10,655 bases of DNA from CAZBGL01 sp964491375 (GCA_964491375.1 CAZBGL010000040.1:1-10655), one strand, 5' to 3'. Positions 1-8,430 are shown, counted from the first letter of the stretch. The notes: generated by a model not told the origin, from the letters alone. Numbers and translations are program-made.

Positions 1-1
1 T

Positions 2-124
2 TCCCACCCGGCCCGGGGGCTCGGATCCGCGAAGGCGGCCGGAAGGCCGGACGCCACGGGCTCCCGAGCGCACCGATCGCGCACGCGAGCGGCACACCGG
101 CGACCACCTGGCGGCACCGAGGCC
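2..124. repeat. Non-coding dispersed repeat, copy 1
   Basis: This stretch aligns without gaps to 10533-10655. I count 103 identical positions of 123 (about 84%). Blocks identical in both copies are 2-24, 35-52, 61-69 and 82-99, plus 110-124 with one change. Differences cluster at 53-60, 70-81 and 106-109. Mismatches fall about equally on the three codon phases (7, 8 and 5), so the sequence is not conserved as protein. It contains a hairpin at 36-49 (5-bp stem, GGAA loop) inside a longer-range pairing of 19-24 with 64-69. It lies beyond the cobU stop codon. Both window edges cut through or next to the repeat, so its true ends are unknown. Confidence 0.85.
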
Positions 125-136
125 GTGGCCGCGAGC

Positions 137-170
137 GGAGACGAGCCCCCGGGCCGACCACGCCGTCTCC
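137..170. other. Inverted repeat / hairpin downstream of cobU
   Basis: GGAGACG (137-143) is perfectly complementary to CGTCTCC (164-170) across a 20-nt loop. It lies 41 bases past the cobU stop on the minus strand. No T-tract follows it, so it is not a classical intrinsic terminator. It could be a 3'-end stabilising stem, a weak terminator, or chance in GC-rich DNA. The rest of 125-211 shows no gene, repeat or promoter that I can recognise. Confidence 0.35.
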
Positions 171-211
171 CTACCGGGCCAGGCCCGCACCGCGGCTCCC
201 TCCCTCACGGA

Positions 212-733
212 TCACTTGAGCCTGAGCGCAAGCCCGGACACCACCAGGTACGCCTCGTCGGCCCGGGCCGCCACCTCCTGGTTGACCCGCCCTGCCACAT
301 CCCGGAACCGGCGGGCCAACGGGTTTGCGGGCACGATGCCCGAACCCACCTCGTTGCTCACGAAACACACGCGGCCCGTAAAGGACCGGAGCTCCCGCAG
401 AAAGGCCCCCAAGGCCCGGGAGAGCCCTTCCTCCTCTCCCCCACACGCTTCCATCAGGTTGGCTGTCCACAGGGTGAGGCAATCCACCAAGCATCCGCCG
501 TAGACCCGGGCCCGGCGCAGCGCCCGCACGAGGTCGAGGGGCTCGTCCAGGGTCTCCCACCGTTCTCCGCGCTCCCGCTGGTGGCGGCGGACCCGCTCCG
601 CCATCTCTCCGTCCCGGATCTCGGCCGTGGCCACGTACAGGAGAGGACCCTCCCACGCCTCCACTAGGCGCTGGGCAAACCGGCTCTTGCCGCTCCGGGC
701 CCCCCCGGTCACGAACACGACGCGCCGTGCCAT
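212..733 (-). CDS. cobU: Adenosylcobinamide kinase / adenosylcobinamide-phosphate guanylyltransferase
   Basis: This is the bifunctional CobU/CobP enzyme of the cobalamin (B12) nucleotide-loop pathway. It phosphorylates adenosylcobinamide and then forms GDP-cobinamide in the cytosol. The 173-aa product has the family's normal length. Residues 10-17 are the P-loop GGARSGKS. Residues 41-51 (DGEMAERVRRH) hold the conserved motif ending in H51, which by family alignment is the guanylylated histidine (His46 in the Salmonella enzyme). Residues 82-94 (LVDCLTLWTANLM) are the Walker-B-like strand, and 125-173 carry the conserved SNEVG, NPLARRFRD and C-terminal segments. All key motifs look intact. The ATG at 731-733 is 9 bases past the tamA stop, and its AGGAG overlaps that stop (TAGGAG), so translation is probably coupled to tamA. 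No cobalamin riboswitch was seen upstream of the run, and no other cob gene is in the window. Confidence 0.95.
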   Translation of the reverse strand: MARRVVFVTGGARSGKSRFAQRLVEAWEGPLLYVATAEIRDGEMAERVRRHQRERGERWETLDEPLDLVRALRRARVYGGCLVDCLTLWTANLMEACGGEEEGLSRALGAFLRELRSFTGRVCFVSNEVGSGIVPANPLARRFRDVAGRVNQEVAARADEAYLVVSGLALRLK

Positions 734-742
734 CGGTTTCTC

Positions 743-3478
743 CTAGAACACGTTTCCCACGGTGAAGTGCCACACGTACGGGTCCTCGCCTTTCCGCCGG
801 TCGAGCTTGAACCCCAGATCCAGGGCCAACGGGCCCACCGGGGTCTCGTAACGCACACCCACGCCGCCCCCCTGGCGCAGTTCGGTGTAGTCGGGCGGGC
901 CGAGGCTGCGGTTCCACACGTTGCCTCCGTCCCAGAACACCGCCACCCCAAAGCGCTTCTTCCATCGCCATCGCAGCTCGGCCCGGAGGTTCACCATCAC
1001 GTCCCCGCCCACCGGGTCACCCGCGGCGTCTTTGGGGCCGATTTCGTCCCGGCGGAACCCCCTCACCGAGGAACGCCCCCCCAGGAAAAACCGCTTGTTC
1101 ACCGGCAGATCCGCGGCCTGGGTCAGGGTGAACGCGATGCCGCCCCGGGCCTGGAGGGCCAGGGTGGCCCGGCCGTACGAGAAGAACCCGCTCATGGAGG
1201 CTGCATAGCGCTCGAATCGCACCTCGGACCCCAGCAGGTCCGAAGCCCACTCCGCCTGGAAGGAGTGGTAGAAACCCCGCCTGGGGTTGAACGGGTCGTC
1301 CCGGGAGTCCCACACCACCACGGGCCCCACGGACGACAGGAGGTAACTGCCCGTGTCCTCCCCGGCCTCGGCGGCCTCCTGGGAAACGTCGCTCAGTTCG
1401 TTGCTTTCCAGCGTGTACAGCACCGAACCCTTCGCCCGGGATCCGAGCGCCCGCTCGAGGCTCGCCTGGAACCCGAGGGAGGACAGGCGGTAGGCGTCCC
1501 GGTCCTCGGTACGGCGCACCAGGCTCAGCCGCAGGTCCAACGGGTGGTTGAACAGCCAGGGCTCCCTGAAGTTCACGGCCGCCGAGCGGTCGAACCGGTC
1601 GAAGTCCACCCGCAGGCCCAGGAACCGGCCGTATCCCTGGAGGTTGGCGTGGGCGATCCGGGCCGAGCCCTTGACCCCTTCTTCGGTGCCGTAACCCAGG
1701 CCGAACTCCAACACCCCGGCGTCCTGCTCCTCCACTTCCACGAGCACGTCCTGCATTCCGTCCCGGTCCGGGGGGCCGGCCGGCCCGATCCGAACCCGCT
1801 GGAAGAACCCCAGCCGGTACAGGCGCTGCCGGCTCTCTCGCACCGCCTCGGGATCCCACGGCTCCCCCCGCCGGAACGTCAACTCCCTTCGGACCACCTT
1901 GGTCTGGGTGCGGACATTGCCGGTCACCACCACGCGGCCGAAGTGCACCCGGGGCCCCGCCTCCACCCGGAACACCACGTCCACAACCCCCCTTTCCGGA
2001 TCCTTGACCACGTCGAACGCGGCCCGCGCCTCGGGGTACCCCTGGGAACCCAGCATCTGGAGCACCGCCTGCCGGGCCCGCTCCAGCACACCCCGGTCGG
2101 CCCACCGACCCATGTGTCCCCGGATCACCCGTTCCACCGGGCCCGCAGGCGCGCCCTGGACCTCCACCCTGAGCCGGCCCCAGCCGTAGCGCACGCCCTC
2201 GCGCACCCGCAGGGTGAGGTCCACGTCCCCCCCGGACGAAACGGTGAGGGACTCCATCTCGACCCGGGCGTCCCAGAAGCCCTTGGTGGTGTAGTAGTCC
2301 CTCAGCACTTGGAGGTCCCGGACCAGGGCCCGGTCGGTGAACACCGACGGCCCCACGATGCCGCCCTGGACCAGGGCCATGTATCGCCGAAGCCTGCGAG
2401 CCGGGATCGATCGGTTCCCCACGAACCGCACCCGCCGCACCCGGAACCGGGGCCCGGGCGAGATCCGAAACACCACGCTCCGGCCCCGCTCCCCGGAGTC
2501 CGCGGTCCACTCCACCCGGGCCTCGCGGTAACCCCGGGCGCGGAGCACGTCTTCAAGGAGCCGGGCCGCCTCCTCGCACCACCGGCGATCCGTGACCCGG
2601 CCGAAACGGGCGCGTAGCGCCCGCCTCAGGTCCCGCATCAGCCAGCCCTCGAAGCCGGCCAGCCGGATACGGGTGGGTCGGCCCACGGCCAGGGGCAGTC
2701 GGAGGATCACACCGTCCCCGGCGGGTACGAAGGCGGCCTGTCCCTCCAGCCGGGCCTCGGGATACCCCTCGTCCCAGAGCACGCGCAGCAACCGGTCCAC
2801 CCCTTCCCGGAGACGGGTGCGGCTGGCCGGGGCCCCCGGGCCGAGGCCCAGCAACGACCGGAGCCTCCAGGGCTCCAGGGGGACTTCGTCCGGCACCTCC
2901 ACCCTTACGATCCGCTCCGGCTCGCCGGGTTGCACGCGGAAGGTCACCCGGGCCCACTGCCCGGACCGGTCCGGAAGCACCTCAGCCCACACCCTGGCCC
3001 GGGGATATCCCTCCTCCCGCAAGGCCTCCACCAGGTTCTCCCGGTCCTTCCGGAGCAGCGCATCCCGCACGGGCCGGTCCACGCGCGTCCGGAGGAGCCC
3101 TCTCAGGCGTTTCCGGAGCCAGCGGGGCACTCCCGCCACCTTCACTTTCCGGCCCAGGAGCCGCGGCCGCACCTCGATCCGCACCACCACTCCCTCCGGC
3201 ACGGGGTCGCCGCGGACGACCAGCCGGCCCACCTCCGTCTTCTGGGCCACAAGCTCGATCCCCCGTTCCAGCCGCCGTGGCTCCAGGGCACGGCCCTCCT
3301 TCATGCCGAGCAGGTTCAGGATCTCCTTGTCCCTCACCCGCGTTGCGTTCTCGATCTCGATCCGCACGATCCGGGCGCCGGCCCAAGGCATCCACCCGTC
3401 CGCCCCGGACGGCCGGGACGCCGCCAGGAGAACGAGCACCAGGCACCAAGCCGGGATGTGCGTCCGTGCGCTGATCAC
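743..3478 (-). CDS. tamA: Omp85-family outer-membrane protein with seven POTRA domains (TamA/BamA-like)
   Basis: This is an outer-membrane beta-barrel of the Omp85 superfamily, which inserts barrel proteins or forms the outer-membrane half of the Tam system. The 911-aa product starts at a GTG with AGAAGG about 11 bases upstream. It has a signal peptide: basic N-terminus, hydrophobic residues 11-20 and likely cleavage after A26. I count seven POTRA-like repeats near 36-106, 108-185, 187-266, 267-342, 344-428, 430-508 and 510-584. Most carry the GY/GF-x-x-A-R-V helix-strand signature (GYPRARV 157, GYPEARL 238, GYREARV 316, GFWDARV 400, GYPEARA 480). The barrel spans about 587-911, with the conserved DSRDDPFNPRRG (724-735), the loop-6 VRGF (805-808) and a C-terminal F. 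E. coli BamA has five POTRAs and TamA three. I use the tamA name because of the adjacent tamB; the domain count is closer to BamA. cobU follows 9 bases downstream. Confidence 0.9.
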   Translation of the reverse strand: MISARTHIPAWCLVLVLLAASRPSGADGWMPWAGARIVRIEIENATRVRDKEILNLLGMKEGRALEPRRLERGIELVAQKTEVGRLVVRGDPVPEGVVVRIEVRPRLLGRKVKVAGVPRWLRKRLRGLLRTRVDRPVRDALLRKDRENLVEALREEGYPRARVWAEVLPDRSGQWARVTFRVQPGEPERIVRVEVPDEVPLEPWRLRSLLGLGPGAPASRTRLREGVDRLLRVLWDEGYPEARLEGQAAFVPAGDGVILRLPLAVGRPTRIRLAGFEGWLMRDLRRALRARFGRVTDRRWCEEAARLLEDVLRARGYREARVEWTADSGERGRSVVFRISPGPRFRVRRVRFVGNRSIPARRLRRYMALVQGGIVGPSVFTDRALVRDLQVLRDYYTTKGFWDARVEMESLTVSSGGDVDLTLRVREGVRYGWGRLRVEVQGAPAGPVERVIRGHMGRWADRGVLERARQAVLQMLGSQGYPEARAAFDVVKDPERGVVDVVFRVEAGPRVHFGRVVVTGNVRTQTKVVRRELTFRRGEPWDPEAVRESRQRLYRLGFFQRVRIGPAGPPDRDGMQDVLVEVEEQDAGVLEFGLGYGTEEGVKGSARIAHANLQGYGRFLGLRVDFDRFDRSAAVNFREPWLFNHPLDLRLSLVRRTEDRDAYRLSSLGFQASLERALGSRAKGSVLYTLESNELSDVSQEAAEAGEDTGSYLLSSVGPVVVWDSRDDPFNPRRGFYHSFQAEWASDLLGSEVRFERYAASMSGFFSYGRATLALQARGGIAFTLTQAADLPVNKRFFLGGRSSVRGFRRDEIGPKDAAGDPVGGDVMVNLRAELRWRWKKRFGVAVFWDGGNVWNRSLGPPDYTELRQGGGVGVRYETPVGPLALDLGFKLDRRKGEDPYVWHFTVGNVF

Positions 3479-3564
3479 GTCGGAAAACGCCTTCTGTGCT
3501 CAGGCACCACCCCCGCCGGGGCGGCGCGGGCGGCGCCCCTTCACCCCAGCCGGCCGACCGGGGG

Positions 3565-3595
3565 ACCGGTTCCGCCGCCGCGGACCGGAACCGGT
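3565..3595 (-). other. Inverted repeat between tamB and tamA
   Basis: ACCGGTTCC (3565-3573) and GGAACCGGT (3587-3595) are perfect 9-bp arms around a 13-nt loop. The outer arm ends one base after the tamB stop. No T-run follows on the minus strand, so full termination is unlikely. It may be a processing or stability stem, or a partial attenuator lowering tamA-cobU expression relative to tamB. The gap 3479-3596 holds no gene and no promoter that I can recognise. Confidence 0.5.
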
Positions 3596-3596
3596 C

Positions 3597-6500
3597 TCAC
3601 CGAAACGAAAAACGAAACCGCACCTCGCCCCCCACCGACCCCCGGGCCTCCGAACCCCGGTCGCTCCACGTTCCCAGCAGCGACACGTTCGGGGTCAGGG
3701 AATAGCGCAGCTCCATGTCCTGGAGGGTCTCTCCTCCCACCGTGGCCGCGTACCGGGCGTAGAGGTTCCGGGTGATCGCCTTGCCCACGGTGATGCGCGG
3801 CACGGTAGTCTGTGCGGAGGGGGAGTAGGCGGGGTCGATCTGGAACTCGTCCAGCCGGAACACCCCCCCCATGCCCGTCTCCAGCACCTCCTGGACCTGT
3901 CCGGTGAGGAGATCCGCTGCGGCAGCGGCTGCGATGCCCTCACCCCCCACGTCCTCACTGGTCGTCCCCAACGTGAGCAGGGCCACGATGTCGGTCCGCG
4001 GCAGGGGCGGGGAACTGGACAGCAGCACCTCGTACGACTCCAGGGGACCGGTCACGTCCACGTTCACCCGGTAGCCCGACACGGCCGCCCGGGCGTGGAT
4101 GTCCAGGAGGGGCAGGCGCCTCACCTCGCCGGCGAACTCCACCGCACTGCGGGCCACGTCGTACGTGACCCCCCGCAGGCGCACCTCGCCCCGGAGAACC
4201 TCCACCTCCCCCCACAGCACGGGATCGGTCACGGCCCCTTGCACCCGCAGCCGGACCGCCAGTTCCAGGTCCGCCAAGTTGTTCCGGACCCGGATGTTCC
4301 GGTCCCCCTGGACCATCAGGTCCAAGCGGGGGCCCTCCTGCTCGCGGCCCGCCCGCTTCACCGTCTTCGGTTTGCGCCGGATCAGATTCGCCACCAAGTC
4401 CTGCCAGGACACCCGGAGGCCGTACCGAAACCGTTCCAGGCGCACCTCACCCGAAATCCGGGGGGCCTCCAGGGGGCCGGTCACCATGAGATCCGCGTCG
4501 CCTCCATAGGTCACCCCCGGCGGGGCCTCGTATCCGACGTCTCGCAGTTCAGCCCAGAGCTGCAACGGTCCGGGCCGGCCGTCCTCCAGGGCGATCCGGC
4601 CCTCCAGGTGCACCCGTCCCGTGCCGAACTGGGCATCGAACCACTCCAAAAGGAACCCCTCACCCGGCTCCAGCCGTACCGACGCATCCACGTCCGTCAG
4701 GGGGACCGCGACGCCGCGGATCTCCGCCGTGGCTCCCGGGAGCACCTGGGCGGCGGCCTCCCACCGGGGGGCGCCCCACGGCCCCGTGACCCGCATCCGC
4801 GCCCGCGCCCGGCCGGAAGCCGCACGGAGCATCCTGGTCCACCGGGGAAGTGCGGACAGATCCCCCTCGGCCAGCCCCTCCAAGTCCCACCCGATCTCCG
4901 GGCCGGCTGTCCCCCGGGCGGAGAGCCGGAGGCCCTCCCCGGCCAGATCCATCCGGTCCATCCGGATCCGCCCCCCTTCCCACACCAGCCGCACCACACC
5001 TCGGTTCCTCAGTCGCAACGGGGGAAGCTCGGCCCGGACCTCGGCCAACACCGCCTCGGCCCTCGGGGGTGCCCCGGGGCCCCCGCGAACCCGCACCGTC
5101 CCCTTCACCGCTCCCGTGAGATCCTTCGGCCACCGGGGCGGCTCCACCCACCCCTCCAGCGGCGCATTCTCCAACGCGACCACCGCCTCCCACGGCCCTT
5201 CCAGGGCGCCGGAAACCCGTGCCGCCACCCCCCGGTCCGACCGGACTTGCACGTTCACTAGCCCGCCCGATAGGGTCCCTGAAACCGTCCAGTCGCCCAG
5301 GCGGAACATGCCCGCCCCCACCCCGGCCAGCTCGGCCCGGAGCGAGGCGGTGTCCGCGCTCGCCCCCCTCCCGCTCGCCCGGAGCGCAGCCGTGATCCGT
5401 CCCCGGTACGGCCCGCCGGGGAGGCGCTCCGGCAGGAACAACGTTACCGGAACCCCGCCAAGATCCACCGAAGCCTTCCATGCCGCCCGTCTGGGATCCG
5501 TGACCTCCAACACGCCCCTCAGCCCCTGCCCCACCACCTCCGCCGAGAGCCGGCCGTCCTCTCCCTCCAGGGACAGTTCCCCGGCCGGAAGCGCAAGTCC
5601 TCCCGGGCCCGTCATCGCCTGCCACCGCACCCGGCCCCGAACCGAGCCCACAGCCTGCAGCACGTCCGCCGCTCCCGCGGCAGCCTGCAGGTCGCGCACC
5701 GAAAGGAGAACCCGGACCTCGCCTCGCTCCACGCGCCCTCTCCAGGGGGAAAAGCGGGCCAGATCAAACCCGTCGATGCGGATCCGCACCTCGGCCGGCC
5801 GGCCCCCTTCCAGGGAGAACAGCCCCTGGGCCCTCAGGGTCCCGGCCGCGGTCTCCACGTCGAACTCGATCCCCCGTCCCTTCCAGTCCGCGGACACGGC
5901 CACCTCGCCCAGGTCCACCCCGTGCACCCGGACCCCGGAGACCCGGCCCTTCCAGGCCGCCTCCCATCCCTCTGCCGACTGCCCGACCACGCCCCGCAAC
6001 GTCCCGCTGCCGAAGAGGCTCCCCAAGGAGACCCCCGGAGGCGGCACGATTGGCATCTGGCTCACTTCCAGCCCGGATGCCTCGACACGCGCGACCCACC
6101 GCCCTCGAGGCACGGTGTCTGCCTCACCGGAAACCCTCAGCCGTTCTCCCCACAGGTGCACGTCCCAGGACACCCGACCCCGTTCCCACCCTGCCGAACC
6201 CACCACCGTGCCCAGCGCAAAGCCCCGGAACCCCGCATCCCGGATCCGGCCACGGGCCCTGAGCTCCGGTCCCCCCGCACCGAGGACCAACCGAACGTCC
6301 CCCTTGAACCGCCCGTCAAGGGGCGGGCCTCCGGCCGCCCGCACCACCGGCCCGAGGCCGAGGTCGTCCACCCGGGCCACGACCCGGCCCGTGGGGCCGG
6401 TCCCCTCGGCCCAGCCGGCCACCCGGCCGCCGTAGGCGGCGCACTCGAACCGGTCCACCCGCCACCGGCGCGGGGAAACCTCACCCCGCACGCGCACCCC

Positions 6501-8309
6501 CCGGGCCCGGAAGCCCTGCCCGGAGAGCTCCGCAACCCGGACCTCCCCTCGGAACACCGGATCCGGCCACACCCCCTCCACCGCGCCCGAAAGCTCCGCC
6601 CGGCCCTGCACCGCCCACCCGCCCGGCAACCCCTTTCCCAACAGGCCGAGCGCCCGCCCCAGGTCGAGCCCGTCCCCCTCCACCCGTACGGCCCACGGCC
6701 GGCGCTTCCACGAAAGGTCTCCGGAAACCCGTATGCGCCCCAGGTGACCCTCCAACAGCGCCTCTCTCACCGCCATGGAGCGGGTATCCCAGCGGGCGCG
6801 TCCCGTCAGGCGGCCCAGGGCGTGGCCGTTCCACGAGACCTGAGCGTCCACTTGGTACTCGAACTCCAGATCCCGATACGGGCCGCCGAACCGCCCCTGG
6901 GCCGTACCGGCCGCCTCGAGCTGCCGCGGGATCCACCGCCGGGCCGCATCGAGGCGCCCGAACGCCACCTCGGTTTCGAACCAGAGGCCTTCCCGGTACC
7001 GGATCGCACCTTTGGGAATCCGGACCGTCGCCCCCGGCCCCTCCACCCGCATGTCCTCCACCAGCAACGCCTGCCGGCCCACCGTGCACCGGCCCCGCAC
7101 CCGCCCCTCTGTCAGCGCATAGACCACCCGGCCAGCCCCCCCCGGCGAGACGTCCAGGTCCTCGGCCCGGGCGTCGATCTCGGCCCGAAGCGACAGCCGG
7201 GGGTACACCGACCCCGCCACCGAGAAGGCCCCTTCCGCCCGGAGCCCCACCGGGAACCATCCTTCCACGAACAGGGCCATGAACGGCCGGAGCTTGAACC
7301 CGTGCACCCGACCCCGCGCCTCGAGACCCCATGCCCCTCCCTGGCGCCGGAACCAGCCCGCGAGCCCCTCCACCCCGCCCACGTTCGTCCGGGCCGTCAC
7401 GTCTTCCACCCGGATCCCGGACCGAGCCGCCCTGAAACGCCCGTGCACCTCGCCGGACCGGATCGGCCCGAACCGCACGTCCCTGGCCGTGAACGTCCCG
7501 GTTGCACGGGGGGCCTCGGCCGGGCCCTCGATGCGGCCCTCCACGCCGATCCGGCCCCCGATGGGGAGGAATCGTCGGAGGCGCCAGGCCCTCGCCCAGG
7601 GACGAGGAAGCTCCGGCACGTCCGCGGCCAGCCGGACGTCCAGACCGAGCCCCCTCCATGCTCCCACTGTTCCCGAGGCCTCCAGCCCCACCCGGGAGGT
7701 GCGCAGTTCGAACCGCTCCACCTCCAGGGAGGCCCACCGGGCCCGCCCGCGCAGGACGAAACGCTCGATCCGCTCCTCCTCGCCCTTCCACGTCAGGCCG
7801 CCCGAGCGCGCCTCCACCACGCCGGCCCCCCGCTCCCAGTCCGAGCGGATCCCCTCCACGAGGAGCCGGAGCGACCCGTCCCGGGTGCGGACGGAGAGCC
7901 GGCCGTCGGTGACCCGGAGGGTTTCGAACAGGGGTACCGGCGGAAGGGCCGGGCCGCCCCCCCCGGAGGGGGCGCCGGAAGGCAGGCTCAGCGACACTCG
8001 GGGGGAGTGGAGCACCGCCGAGAGACGCAGCCTGCCGAAGAGCGTCTTCCACACGTGGAGACGCACCTCACCGTAGGGAAGGGAGACCGACCACGCACCT
8101 TTCGTTCCCCGGGCCTCCAGCCCGTCCACCCGCACCCGGAACCGCCACGGGTCCAGGTCCACCCCTGCCACCTGGACCGAGGCGCCCCCTGCCTCGGCCC
8201 ACATCACGACCCGGCGCACAAGGGCCCTCTCCACCCAGGGGAGGTCCAGAGCGGAAAAGGCTGCAAACGGCAGGACGAGAGCGGCAAGGAGGACCAGGAG
8301 GCGTCTCAC
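3597..8309 (-). CDS. tamB: TamB-family translocation/assembly protein (DUF490)
   Basis: TamB-type proteins are anchored in the inner membrane and cross the periplasm as a long beta-groove. They partner an Omp85 protein in outer-membrane protein assembly or lipid transport. From the GTG at 8309 the product is 1,570 aa. Residues 2-20 form a basic then hydrophobic anchor (RRLLVLLAALVLPFAAFSA). An AsmA-like N-terminus follows, then more than 1,000 residues of short alternating beta-strands with few charged clusters. The C-terminal TamB/DUF490 domain covers roughly the last 295 residues, including SSSPPLPRTDIVALLTLG (near 1431) and a LYARYAATVGGE...LRYSLTPNVSLLG block, both typical of the family. 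A longer reading from TTG at 8336 adds nine residues. I prefer GTG because GGGGAG sits 9 bases upstream and because the predicted transcript starts near 8340. It is first in a run with tamA and cobU; the usual order is tamA before tamB. Confidence 0.93.
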   Translation of the reverse strand: MRRLLVLLAALVLPFAAFSALDLPWVERALVRRVVMWAEAGGASVQVAGVDLDPWRFRVRVDGLEARGTKGAWSVSLPYGEVRLHVWKTLFGRLRLSAVLHSPRVSLSLPSGAPSGGGGPALPPVPLFETLRVTDGRLSVRTRDGSLRLLVEGIRSDWERGAGVVEARSGGLTWKGEEERIERFVLRGRARWASLEVERFELRTSRVGLEASGTVGAWRGLGLDVRLAADVPELPRPWARAWRLRRFLPIGGRIGVEGRIEGPAEAPRATGTFTARDVRFGPIRSGEVHGRFRAARSGIRVEDVTARTNVGGVEGLAGWFRRQGGAWGLEARGRVHGFKLRPFMALFVEGWFPVGLRAEGAFSVAGSVYPRLSLRAEIDARAEDLDVSPGGAGRVVYALTEGRVRGRCTVGRQALLVEDMRVEGPGATVRIPKGAIRYREGLWFETEVAFGRLDAARRWIPRQLEAAGTAQGRFGGPYRDLEFEYQVDAQVSWNGHALGRLTGRARWDTRSMAVREALLEGHLGRIRVSGDLSWKRRPWAVRVEGDGLDLGRALGLLGKGLPGGWAVQGRAELSGAVEGVWPDPVFRGEVRVAELSGQGFRARGVRVRGEVSPRRWRVDRFECAAYGGRVAGWAEGTGPTGRVVARVDDLGLGPVVRAAGGPPLDGRFKGDVRLVLGAGGPELRARGRIRDAGFRGFALGTVVGSAGWERGRVSWDVHLWGERLRVSGEADTVPRGRWVARVEASGLEVSQMPIVPPPGVSLGSLFGSGTLRGVVGQSAEGWEAAWKGRVSGVRVHGVDLGEVAVSADWKGRGIEFDVETAAGTLRAQGLFSLEGGRPAEVRIRIDGFDLARFSPWRGRVERGEVRVLLSVRDLQAAAGAADVLQAVGSVRGRVRWQAMTGPGGLALPAGELSLEGEDGRLSAEVVGQGLRGVLEVTDPRRAAWKASVDLGGVPVTLFLPERLPGGPYRGRITAALRASGRGASADTASLRAELAGVGAGMFRLGDWTVSGTLSGGLVNVQVRSDRGVAARVSGALEGPWEAVVALENAPLEGWVEPPRWPKDLTGAVKGTVRVRGGPGAPPRAEAVLAEVRAELPPLRLRNRGVVRLVWEGGRIRMDRMDLAGEGLRLSARGTAGPEIGWDLEGLAEGDLSALPRWTRMLRAASGRARARMRVTGPWGAPRWEAAAQVLPGATAEIRGVAVPLTDVDASVRLEPGEGFLLEWFDAQFGTGRVHLEGRIALEDGRPGPLQLWAELRDVGYEAPPGVTYGGDADLMVTGPLEAPRISGEVRLERFRYGLRVSWQDLVANLIRRKPKTVKRAGREQEGPRLDLMVQGDRNIRVRNNLADLELAVRLRVQGAVTDPVLWGEVEVLRGEVRLRGVTYDVARSAVEFAGEVRRLPLLDIHARAAVSGYRVNVDVTGPLESYEVLLSSSPPLPRTDIVALLTLGTTSEDVGGEGIAAAAAADLLTGQVQEVLETGMGGVFRLDEFQIDPAYSPSAQTTVPRITVGKAITRNLYARYAATVGGETLQDMELRYSLTPNVSLLGTWSDRGSEARGSVGGEVRFRFSFR

Positions 8310-8346
8310 CGGACTTCGCTCCCCGCGGAACGACAAAAGGAAAACG

Positions 8347-8376
8347 AGCTTAGTCGGCGCCGGAAAAGGGTGTCAA
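8347..8376 (-). promoter_or_regulatory. Predicted promoter of tamB-tamA-cobU
   Basis: On the minus strand a perfect -35 TTGACA (8376-8371) is followed, after 18 bp, by a weak -10 TAAGCT (8352-8347, three of six consensus bases). The predicted start lies near 8340, giving a leader of about 30 nt that contains the GGGGAG ribosome binding site before the GTG at 8309. The -35 is the left arm of the palindrome at 8369-8403. Confidence 0.55.
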
Positions 8377-8403
8377 GCGGGGCGCTTCGCCCCATTTGAC
8401 ACC
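8369..8403. promoter_or_regulatory. 35-bp imperfect palindrome spanning both divergent -35 elements (possible operator)
   Basis: Outer arms GGTGTCAA (8369-8376) and TTGACACC (8396-8403) are perfectly complementary. Inner arms GGGGCG (8379-8384) and CGCCCC (8388-8393) are also perfect. Two unpaired positions lie between the arm pairs on each side, and the centre is 3 nt. The outer arms contain the opposing TTGACA hexamers of the tamB and phosphoesterase promoters. The 19 bp between the hexamers is too short for two polymerases to bind at once. A dimeric repressor bound here could control both genes; no known regulator is assigned. Confidence 0.6.
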
Positions 8404-8424
8404 CGAGCTCCTTCGCACTAGACT
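8396..8424 (+). promoter_or_regulatory. Predicted sigma-70 promoter of the DHH phosphoesterase gene
   Basis: TTGACA (8396-8401) and TAGACT (8419-8424, four of six consensus bases) are separated by 17 bp. The predicted start is near 8431 and the leader to the ATG at 8480 is about 49 nt. This placement argues against the upstream in-frame TTG at 8396, which is itself part of the -35 box. Confidence 0.75.
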
Positions 8425-8430
8425 CAGTGC

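Noticed and set aside
1017..2510. Second minus-strand frame inside tamA
   Set aside because: It overlaps the recognised gene in a shifted frame and its product is a glycine/proline/arginine-rich string.
767..2617. Long plus-strand open frame opposite the Omp85 gene
   Set aside because: It is antisense to tamA, full of P, H, R and G from GC-skewed codons, with no domain, ribosome binding site or promoter. The sense frame has clear POTRA and barrel motifs.
2592..8399. Several very long plus-strand open frames opposite tamB and tamA
   Set aside because: Long antisense frames are expected in GC-rich DNA because stop codons are rare. Their products are low-complexity R/P/S/H strings with no recognisable fold.
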